DNA of 64,000 nt from Aliishimia sp963721175 (GTDB lineage: Bacteria; Pseudomonadota; Alphaproteobacteria; Rhodobacterales; Rhodobacteraceae): NCBI GenBank assembly GCA_963721175.1, contig CAVRIG010000011.1, positions 237,877 to 301,876 on the forward strand, in the 5' to 3' direction. The translations under genes and the position numbers were made by a program. The notes under the pieces were generated by a model that worked only from the letters and a program-made list of their open reading frames with translations, searched no databases and had not been told where the DNA came from. Below are positions 56,098 to 64,000 of this stretch, in pieces. How positions within the stretch are numbered: position 1 is the first letter of the stretch; each line of letters starts with the position of its first letter.

Positions 56098-57019
56098 GGC
56101 TGTCGCGTCCGGAACCTGGGGCAGGGCCTCGGATGGGCTCTGGCGCCGCCCGCGGCTGCTGATCCTGCTGCTGGTCCTGCCGCCGGTTCTGTGGCTCGGA
56201 ATCGTCTATCTCGGCTCGCTCTTCGCGCTGCTGGCCCAGAGCTTCTTCGCCATCGATCCGTTTTCGGGCATGGTCCGCTACGAATTCACGCTGCGGACCT
56301 ACGCGGAGCTGTTTCGGCCCTCCAATTTCGACATCATCCTGCGGACGGTGGCGATGGCCACTGCGGTGACCGTTGCCGCGGCGATCGTCGGGTTTCCGGT
56401 CGCCTACTATGCGGCCCGCTATGCCCGCGGGCGCTGGAAGGCGCTGTTCTACCTCGGCGTCATGCTGCCCCTGTGGTCGAGCTACCTCGTCAAGGTCTAT
56501 TCCTGGAAGCTGATCCTCGCGAAGGAGGGCATCCTAGGCTGGCTCTTCGAGACGCTGCACCTCACCTGGCTGCTCGAGGCGTATCTCGCGATCCCGGTGC
56601 TGGGCGGCAATTCGCTCTCGGTGAGCTGGACCGGCACCTTTCTCGTCTTCCTCTATGTCTGGCTGCCCTTCATGATCCTGCCCATCCAGGCCGCGCTGGA
56701 ACGGGTGCCGGTCGCGCTCCTGGAGGCGAGCGGCGATCTCGGCGCGCGGCCTGGCCAGACTTTCCGCCACGTGATCCTGCCGCTGGCGATGCCCGGCATC
56801 GTCGCGGGGTCGATCTTCACCTTCTCGCTGACCTTGGGCGATTACATCATTCCGCAGATCGTCGGCACCTCGGCGCGGATGATCGGGCAGGCAGTCTACC
56901 AGTTCCAGGGGACCGCCGGGAACATCCCGCTGGCCGCCGCCTTTGCCGTGGTGCCGATCGTGATCATGGGCATCTACCTCTATGTCGCGCGGCGGATGGG
57001 GGCCTTCGATGCACTCTGA
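56090..57019 (+). CDS. Polyamine-type ABC transporter permease (PotB-like)
   Basis: Inner-membrane permease, 309 aa, about six helices. The EAA loop that contacts the ATPase is LLEASGDLGARPGQTFRHVILPLAMPGIVAG. Sequence GILGWLFETLHLTW in the periplasmic part. ATG 56090 overlaps the ATPase gene and the end overlaps the next permease by 11 bases, so all four components are translated in a coupled way. Confidence 0.86.
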   Translation: MTEAVASGTWGRASDGLWRRPRLLILLLVLPPVLWLGIVYLGSLFALLAQSFFAIDPFSGMVRYEFTLRTYAELFRPSNFDIILRTVAMATAVTVAAAIVGFPVAYYAARYARGRWKALFYLGVMLPLWSSYLVKVYSWKLILAKEGILGWLFETLHLTWLLEAYLAIPVLGGNSLSVSWTGTFLVFLYVWLPFMILPIQAALERVPVALLEASGDLGARPGQTFRHVILPLAMPGIVAGSIFTFSLTLGDYIIPQIVGTSARMIGQAVYQFQGTAGNIPLAAAFAVVPIVIMGIYLYVARRMGAFDAL

Positions 57020-57815
57020 CCGCGCGCCGCTGGGGTTGAAGATCGCCGCGGTCGCGGGGCTCCTGTTCATGCACCTGCCGATCCTGCTGATCTTCGTCTA
57101 TGCCTTCACGACGGAGGAGACGAGCTACCAGTGGCCACCCCCGGGCTTCACGTTGAAATGGTTCGGCGTCACCTGGTCGCGGCCCGACGTCTGGGAAGCA
57201 TTGTCGCTGTCGCTGCGCGTCGCCGCGATTTCCACGGTGATCGCCATGGTGCTGGGCACGCTCTGCGCCGCCGCCGTCGCCCGCACGCGGTTCTTCGGGC
57301 GCGAGGTGATCTCGCTGCTGGTGATCCTGCCCATCGCACTTCCGGGGATCATCACCGGCATCTCGCTCCGCTCGGCCTTCAACCTCGCCGACATTCCGTT
57401 CAGCTTCTGGACGATCGTGCTGGGTCACGCCACCTTCTGCATCGTCGTGGTCTACAACAACGCCGTGGCCCGGTTCCGGCGCACCAGCGGCAGCCTGATC
57501 GAGGCGTCGATGGACCTCGGCGCCAACGCCTTCCAGACGTTCCGCTACGTCATCCTGCCCAATATCGCGACGGCGCTGCTGGCGGGCGGGATGCTCGCCT
57601 TCGCGCTCAGCTTCGACGAGGTGATCGTCACGACCTTCACCGCCGGACAGCAGCAGACGCTGCCGATCTGGATGCTGGAAGAACTCGTCCGTCCCCGGCA
57701 GCGGCCGGTCACCAACGTGGTGGCCATGGTCGTCGTGCTGGTGACGTTCCTGCCGATCCTCGGCGCCTATTACCTGACCCGCGGCACCGACACGGTTGCC
57801 GGGCAGGGCAAGTGA
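57009..57815 (+). CDS. Polyamine-type ABC transporter permease (PotC-like)
   Basis: Second permease, 268 aa, about six helices. The EAA loop is LIEASMDLGANAFQTFRYVILPNIATALLAG, followed by ALSFDEVIVTTFTAG, a PotC hallmark. Heterodimer partner of the preceding permease. The dehydrogenase gene starts 16 bases later with GGGAGGT as ribosome site. Confidence 0.87.
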   Translation: MHSDRAPLGLKIAAVAGLLFMHLPILLIFVYAFTTEETSYQWPPPGFTLKWFGVTWSRPDVWEALSLSLRVAAISTVIAMVLGTLCAAAVARTRFFGREVISLLVILPIALPGIITGISLRSAFNLADIPFSFWTIVLGHATFCIVVVYNNAVARFRRTSGSLIEASMDLGANAFQTFRYVILPNIATALLAGGMLAFALSFDEVIVTTFTAGQQQTLPIWMLEELVRPRQRPVTNVVAMVVVLVTFLPILGAYYLTRGTDTVAGQGK

Positions 57816-57831
57816 ACCACGGGAGGTCACA

Positions 57832-59257
57832 ATGGATATCAACATGCTCATCGGCGGCAGCTTCGAGGCCGGGACGGACAAGGAGGAGACGGTCCTGAAC
57901 CCGCGCACCGGCGAGACGATCCTGAAGATGCCCGAAGCCGATCCGGGCCAGATCGATCGCGCCGTCGCCGCCGCCCGGTCCGCGTTCAGGACGTGGTCGC
58001 GCACCACACCGGGCGAACGGTCCCGCCTGCTGCTGGCGATCGCCGACGCCGCCGAGTCGCGTCTCGAAGACCTCGCCGCCTTGGAAGCCTTGAACTGCGG
58101 CAAGCCGATCAACGAAGTCCGCAATGAGGAAATCCCCGCGGTCGCCGACTGTTTTCGCTTTTTCGCAGGGGCCGTGCGCAACATGCACGGGCCCGATCGC
58201 GGGCAATTACATGGCCGGCCACACCAGCATGGTCCGGCGCGATCCGATCGGCGTCGTTGCCTCAATCGCGCCGTGGAACTACCCACTGATGATGATGGCA
58301 TGGAAGCTGGCGCCGGCCTTGGCGGGCGGCAATACCGTGGTGATGAAACCGTCCGAACAGACGCCGCTCACCGCGCTCGCCTTCGCACGCATCCTGTCCG
58401 AAATTCTGCCCGAAGGGGTCGTGAACGTGATCGTCGGGCAGGGCGGGTCGGTCGGCAACGCGCTGATCAACCACGACGGGGTGGACATGGTGTCGATCAC
58501 CGGCGACGTGGCGACCGGCAAGAAGGTGCTCCAGGCGGCCTCCAAGACCGTCAAGCGCACGCACCTGGAACTGGGCGGCAAGGCGCCCGTGATCGTGTTC
58601 GATGATGCGGACCTCGAAGGGGTGGTCGGCGGGCTCAAGGCGTTCGGTTACTACAATGCCGGGCAGGACTGCACGGCCGCCTGCCGCATCTATGCCGAAG
58701 CCGGCATCTACGACCGGCTCGTGGCCGACCTGAGCGCCGCGGCGGCCAGCATCGTCTATGCCGACGCGGACGACACGCTGAACGAGATCCCGCCGCTCAT
58801 CTCGCCCCGGCAGCGAGACCGGGTTGCGAGCTTCGTGCAGCGGGCATCGGAGGTGGACCACATCGAGATCACCACCGGTGGCGCGGTGCATGACGGACCG
58901 GGCTTCTACTATGCGCCCACGGTCGTGGCCGGCGCGCTGCAGACCGACGAGATCGTGCAGCGCGAGGTGTTCGGACCGGTGGTGTCCATCACCCGGTTCA
59001 CGGATGCAGATCCGGTGGTCGACTGGGCGAATGACAGCCAGTATGGGCTGGCCTCCTCGGTCTGGAGCGGTAGCATCGGCCGCGCGATGGAAACCGCGTC
59101 GGCACTGCAATACGGCTGCACCTGGATCAACACGCATTTCATGCTCACCAACGAGATGCCCCATGGCGGCCTGAAGCAATCCGGATACGGCAAGGACATG
59201 TCGATGTACGCGCTGGAGGACTACACGGCCGTGCGCCACATCATGGTGGCCCATTAG
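57832..59257 (+). CDS. Gamma-aminobutyraldehyde dehydrogenase-like enzyme (one apparent frameshift)
   Basis: NAD-dependent aldehyde dehydrogenase, about 474 aa, closest in pattern to PatD/YdcW, which oxidises 4-aminobutyraldehyde from putrescine to GABA. One extra base near 58200 shifts the frame. Motifs: SMVRRDPIGVVASIAPWNYPL, KPSEQTPLTAL, catalytic Glu in THLELGGKAPVIVF and Cys in YYNAGQDCTAACR. C-terminal LKQSGYGKDMSMYALEDYTAVRH is typical of this subgroup. Operon position after a polyamine-type importer supports putrescine catabolism. Confidence 0.85.
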
Positions 59258-59280
59258 AGTGGCGGATCGGCGACGCTCTT

Positions 59281-60555
59281 ATGGTCTTGCCAGTCATGGC
59301 CCTGTTCCGTAGACCGTCCGGCCACCAACAACATCCGGGGCTGGCCAACATGCTGGCCATGTCGACCTGCGCCGAGAATGTCGTTCTGGTCGGCGACCCG
59401 CGCCAGTTGCCGCAGGTCCAGCAGGGCGCGCATCCCGAGCCTGCCGACCTCTCATGCCTCGACTGGATACAGGGCGGGGACGCGGCGATCCGTTCCGACC
59501 GGGGCATCTTCCTGCCCGTCACGCGGCGGATGCACCCGGACGTCTGCCGGTTCATTTCGGATCAGGTCTACGAAGGGCGACTCGAGAGCTACCCAGACAC
59601 CGCGCGACAACATGTCGACGGGGTCCCGGCGCGGCCCGCGACCGGCGCGCACCTGGTGCCCGTCGCGCACGAGGGCAACTCGCAATCCGCGCCTGAGGAG
59701 GTGGAGGCGATCCGCGCCGCCGCGTCGGAGCTGCTGACGGGCACCTGGACCAACAGCGAAGGGGACATGCGCCCGATGACCGAGGCCGACATCATCGTCG
59801 TCGCGCCCTACAACCTTCAGGTCAATGCCCTGCGCCGGGCGCTGCCGCCGGGCATCCGCGTCGGAACCGTCGACAAGTTCCAGGGACAGGAGGCGCCAGT
59901 CTGCCTCGTCTCCATGACGGCCTCCTCCGGCGAGGAGATGCCGCGCGGCATGGAATTTCTTCTGTCGCGGGAGCGGATCAACGTCGCCGTGTCACGAGCG
60001 AAGGGCCTGGCGCTGGTCTTCGCGTCGCCGCGCCTGCTGGAGGCGAACTGCACGAGCGTAGAGCAGATGGCGCTGGTGAACCTGCTCTGCGCCCTCGCGG
60101 AACAGGGGACGACGGAAATCCCGAGCGAGATGGAGGAGGCAATCTTCATGCAAGTGAAATCGCTGGCCGAGCGGCTGAGGACAATGCCGCCCAACAAGCG
60201 GTGGGAAATCGCGCGTCGAGCATCCCAATGGGTGGAAGACGGCGGACCGAACGCCGAACGAGGGGCCGAAGCTCTGGAGGACATCTCCCGTTTCGAGGGC
60301 GAGCTCTATGCTGAGCGACGTATCACCATCGGTGCGCTATCGTGGGAGCCGCATGAGGGACAGTGGCTGATGCGCGGCTACGACGGCGACAAGGAGGTCG
60401 CTGGCATCGAATACACAGCCACCCATACCGCGAGCCGCAAGAAGGTTTTCCGTCTGACCGTTCTCGGCCGGCGGCACGCCGACATGTTCCATCATGTGGA
60501 TGAGGCGCGCGCACTCGCCGAAGAGTTCTACCGCGGAAGGACCACGACGCCATGA
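59281..60555 (+). pseudogene. 5'-truncated superfamily 1 DNA/RNA helicase
   Basis: C-terminal portion of a UPF1/DNA2-like helicase. Homology begins abruptly near 59337 (LANMLAMSTCAENVVLVGDPRQLPQV), just after where the DEAG box should be; Walker A and the Walker B motif are absent from the sequence upstream, which runs straight into the aldehyde dehydrogenase stop. Motif III (GDPRQLPQ), RRMHPDVCRFIS, V (GTVDKFQGQEAP) and VI (RERINVAVSRAKGLALVFAS) are present. A 130-residue C-terminal extension of unknown type follows. It cannot be an active ATPase as written. An intact ATG-TGA overlap joins it to the next gene. The junction may be a deletion, an insertion breakpoint or a misassembly. Confidence 0.65.
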
Positions 60556-61663
60556 TCCGTTTTCTTCACACCTCCGACCTGCATCTCGGCAAGCCCTTCG
60601 GCGCCTTCCCCGAGGAGGTGCGCCATCGCCTGCGGCAGGCCCGGCAGGACACCATCGGCGTGCTCGCGACTGCCGCGCGTGACGGAGGCGCGAGCCACGT
60701 CCTGCTGGCCGGCGACAGCTTCGACGCCGAGACTCCGACGCGTTCGACATTGCGGCAGGCAATGAACGCGATGGCCGGACATGGCGACCTGACCTGGGTG
60801 CTGATGCCGGGCAACCACGACCACCTCGGCGCGGCGGAGATCTGGGGGACACTGCGGCGGGAACTGCCGGGCAACGTCATGCTCGCGCTCGATCCCGAAC
60901 CGATGAAACTGGGCGGGGCCGCGATGCTGCTTCCCGCGCCTTGCACCACGCGCAATCCGGGCCGCGACCTGACGGAATGGATGGACGGGGCCGAAACCGG
61001 CGATGCGATCCGCATCGGCCTGGCCCACGGTTCGATCCGCGACTTCGGCTCCGTCGACGAGATGGGCGGCGAAGGTGGCGCGGTCATCGCGCCGGACAGG
61101 GCGGCACGGGCGGGGCTCGATTATCTCGGCTTCGGCGACTGGCACGGCCGGATCGAAGTGACGCCGAACACCTGGTATTCCGGCACGCCCGAGCCGGACA
61201 GTTTCAAGCCGCACCGGCCCGCCGGCGCCCTGCTGGTCTCGCTCGCGGCGCGCGGCGCCGCTCCCGAGGTGACAGAGGTGACCACGGGGCAGATCGCCTG
61301 GACCCGGGTAATCCTCGACCTCCTGGACAGCGAAGATGCGTCAGAGCGCCTGTCGGAGGCTCTGCCCGATCTCGCCACGCGCGACCGCACCCTGATCGAC
61401 ATCCGCGCCACCGGTCGCACCGGGCTCGCGGGCCACGCGGCGCTCGCGCAGGCGATCGAGGATGTCGCACCCGATTTCCTCTGGGCCGACAGCGACTTTC
61501 GGCGCTCTCCGTCACGCATGATGCGGGCGACCTGTCGCTGATCGACGATCGCGGTGCCGTGCGCGACGCCGCCGAGGCGCTCGCCGCTGCGGCCGACGCG
61601 GGCGATGCGGTCGCGGCGGCAGCGCTCACCCGGCTCTATTCCTATGCCCTGGAGGTGAAATGA
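60552..61663 (+). CDS. SbcD/Mre11-like metallophosphoesterase (one apparent frameshift)
   Basis: Calcineurin-type nuclease of the Mre11/SbcD/YhaO class. Metal motifs in order: SDLHLGK (DxH), LAGDSFD (GDxxD), MPGNHDH (GNHD), LAHGS, FGDWHGR (GxxH). The frame breaks near 61495, after which SALSVTHDAGDLSLIDDRGAV continues to 61663. About 370 aa. The stop overlaps the ATPase gene by four bases. Together they should form an Mre11-Rad50-type nuclease complex for DNA end processing. It may belong to a helicase-nuclease module for repair or defence. Confidence 0.82.
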
Positions 61664-64000
61664 AACTGCGCGCCCTGACCCACGAGAACGTCCGGAAATT
61701 CGGCGGCAAACGTGTCGCGATCGGCGCCATCGGCGACGGCATCACGGTGATCTGCGAGGCAAACGAGTTCGGGAAGTCGACTTTCTTCGACGCGATCCAT
61801 GCCGTCGTCTTCGAGAAGCACACCGCCACCGGCAAGAGCGTCCAGTCGCTGCGGCCCCGCGCCGGTGGTGGCGTCCGCATCGGGCTGGAGGTCGAGATCG
61901 ACGGCGACGCGCTACGCGATCGAGAAGCGCTTCCTCGCGCAGAAGGGCGCGAGTGTCACCGACACTGGCCCGCGGCACCGTCATCGCCCGGGACGGCGAG
62001 GCTGAAGACTGGATCGGCCGGCATGTCGGAGCCTCGGAGCATGGTCCGGCGGGGCTGCTCTGGGTCCGTCAGGGCGTGCTGGGGCTGGAGCCGTTGGACG
62101 GAACCAAGACGGAACGCGAGCGGCTGGCCGAAGCGCGGCGCGACCTGCTGAGTTCGGTCGCCGGCGAGATCGAGCAGGTCACCGGCGGACGGACCATGGA
62201 CCGCATCCTGAGGCGCTGTCAGGAGGACCTGGACGCGCTGGCCACCGGCAGCCGGCTCTCGCCGAAGGGCGCGTGGAAGGAGGCGGCGGAGGCGGCCAAG
62301 GCACTCGAAGTCGAACTGGATGTGCTGGAGCGGCAATGCTCCGAATTGTCGGACGCACTGAACGAGCGCCGCGCCGCAGAGGCAGAACTGCGCCGGCTTG
62401 ACGACCCGGAGGCGAAAGCCCGGCGCGACACGGACCTGAGCGAGGCGCGCGAGGCAGCCCGCGCGGCCGAGAGCTACGCGCAGAAGATCGCGTCGGCGCA
62501 GGGGGAACTGGACCTCGCCCTGATGCGCCAATCCGAGGCCGAGCGGGCACGGGACGCCTTCGTCGACGCTGTATCGGAGGCCGAAAGCGCCGCCAAAGCC
62601 CTTGCCGACGCGGACAAGCTGCACGTCCGAGCGGCTCGAGTCTTTGAAGGCGCGCGCGGACGGCCGAGGGCGCATTGCGCACGGAGCTGGAAGAGGCCGA
62701 GGCGGCGACCCGGACCCTGCGCGAGGAGCAGAAGCTGGCCGAACGGGCTGGGCGCGCACAACGGGCCCGGGAGGAGGCCGAGCGGCTCGGTGAACTGCTC
62801 AAACAGGTGCGCGGGCACATCGAAGCCGCCGCGGAGTGCCGGGCGCGGATCGCGGCGAACCCTGTCACCGAACAGGCACTTGCAGACCTCGAAGATGCGG
62901 CGGTGGAGACTGCGCGGCTGCGGAGCCTCATCGCGGCCAGTTCGGTGCGGATGCATGTGGATTATGTCGGGGACACGCGGCTTTCGCTCGCCGGAGAGGA
63001 GATCGTGGGTGGCGCCCCCGTTGCGCTGGAGGACGGGGCGGAGATCGACGGTGCCGGGCATCGCCACACTGCGCTTCGACCTGCCTGAGGCGGCGGGGGA
63101 TGGCGACATCGAAAAGGCTCTTCGCCGAGGCGCTTGGTGGCAGAATCCGATGCTCTGGCGCTGTGCGAGGCCCGGACCCTGGCCGAGGCACGCGATCGAG
63201 CGCGGCAGCGACAGACCGACGAGAATGCGGCGAAGCTGGCCGAGCAGATGCTCCGCTCGCTCGCGCCCTCGGGTGTCGAGGCGTTGGACCAGGCGCTCGC
63301 CGATGCCCGCGAGACGATCAGGGGCGTGTCGGACACCCCGGTGCGCGCCCGCCGAGCAGGTTGCCTTGGAGCTTGAAGCCGCGGAGACCCGTGAAGCCGA
63401 ACACCGCGGTCGTCTGCACGCTTCTGACCGAGACGGTGGCCGATGCGCGCGAAAAGGTGGCTTCCTCCGAAACGGCCCTGGCCGCGGCGCGCGACCGGCA
63501 GGAGCGGGCCGAGGCGCAGCTCGGCGCGGCCGATGACCGCCCGGCGCGGCGGGCCGAGCTTGTCGAAGCCGCCGAATGGCCGCGCGGAGGCAGAGGCGAA
63601 GGAACAGGCGCTGGCCAGACTGAAGGCCGAGGCCCCTGACGACGCGACGGCGGCCGCCAACCTCAAGCGGGCCGAAGCCGCTCTCGAGAACGCGCGCAAG
63701 CGGCGTGAGCACCTGGTGGAACGGCGCGCGGATCTGTCCGCCCGCATCGATACCCGCGCCGAAGAGGGGGTCGAGGAACGCCGTGATGAGGTGTCCGAGA
63801 GGCTGCGCAGCGTCACCGCCCGCGCCGACCGCTACGCCGCCGAGGTCGCGGCGCTGATCCGCTTGCGCGAGGCGCTGGAGGCGGCTCGCGACGGCGCGCG
63901 GGAGGCCTATTTCGAGCCTGTTCAGGAGGAGCTGCGCCCTCTGCTGCGCATCCTGCACGACGACGCCGGCATCGACTGGGAAGCCGACAGCATCACCCCC
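61660..64000 (+). CDS. Rad50/SbcC-like ATPase (3' partial, multiple frameshifts)
   Basis: SMC-like ATPase. N-terminal LRALTHENVRKFGGKRVAIG and Walker A CEANEFGKST (ANEFGKST, in place of GPNEAGKST), then long heptad-rich coiled coil (many ERE/EAE repeats). Frame breaks near 61920, 62645, 63055, 63115, 63350 and 63580. A central element GDTRLSLAGEEIVGGAPVALEDGAEID separates coil arms in place of an obvious CxxC zinc hook. Near the window end YFEPVQEELRPLLRILHDDAGI looks like the start of the C-terminal ATPase lobe, which lies beyond 64000. Partner of the Mre11-like protein. Confidence 0.75.

Noticed and set aside
56964..58301. A 445-codon minus-strand frame opposite the second permease and the dehydrogenase.
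   Set aside because: Charged low-complexity translation; genuine genes on the plus strand explain the region.

Overview
The window looks like chromosomal DNA of a member of the Rhodobacteraceae (Alphaproteobacteria). The evidence is a GC-rich sequence, the gene order cckA-recA-alaS, a GAAC-N7-GAAC SOS box in front of recA, a CtrA-type TTAA-N7-TTAA box in front of cckA, an iscR-suf operon whose IscR lacks the usual cysteine cluster ligands, and an iron-control (Irr-type) palindrome in front of iscR. This is an inference from gene content; no 16S rRNA gene is present. The sequence carries many single-base indels, mostly extra bases, that split essential genes such as recA, alaS, typA and icd. 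I read these as sequencing errors, so many genes are given as one locus spanning several frames.

Layout. 0-14.3 kb: an RNA methyltransferase (5' end outside the window), cckA, recA, alaS, a DUF1330 protein, a phosphohistidine-type phosphatase, then on the minus strand typA/bipA, an SMR exporter, an unusual two-domain TIR-like/deoxyribosyltransferase-like gene, icd, a small conserved protein and an alpha/beta hydrolase. 14.4-22.9 kb: a complete SUF iron-sulfur assembly operon (iscR, a NifS/IscS-type desulfurase, sufB, three small genes, sufC, sufD, two Yip1-type membrane proteins, sufS). 23.0-28.2 kb: tRNA-Arg, then a LysR regulator divergent from dabB-dabA, a DAB-type inorganic carbon uptake pair. 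28.2-37.4 kb: a complete quinohemoprotein amine dehydrogenase cluster (qhpG-A-D-C-B-F-E, with a divergent AraC-type qhpR). 37.9-46.8 kb: lon, tRNA-Val, an ACR3 arsenite exporter, a GNAT acetyltransferase, a class II aldolase, a BisC-type molybdoenzyme and an M20 amidohydrolase.

46.9-52.8 kb holds the most interesting locus: three tightly coupled genes. The first encodes a TIR + SIR2-like protein. The second encodes a STAND-type NTPase joined through one membrane span and a coiled region to an OmpA-like peptidoglycan-binding domain. The third encodes a TssM/IcmF-family protein with the three membrane helices and the complete periplasmic and C-terminal regions of type VI secretion TssM, but without the cytoplasmic GTPase domain. 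No other T6SS gene is nearby. My inference is that the TssL/TssM envelope core of a secretion machine has been re-used as an envelope sensor or trigger for a TIR effector, possibly for phage or competitor defence.

52.9-59.3 kb: a LysR regulator and a polyamine-type ABC transporter with an aminobutyraldehyde-dehydrogenase-like enzyme. Together with the amine dehydrogenase this suggests a strain that feeds on amines. 59.3-64 kb: a 5'-truncated superfamily 1 helicase followed by Mre11/SbcD-like and Rad50/SbcC-like genes; the last runs off the window.
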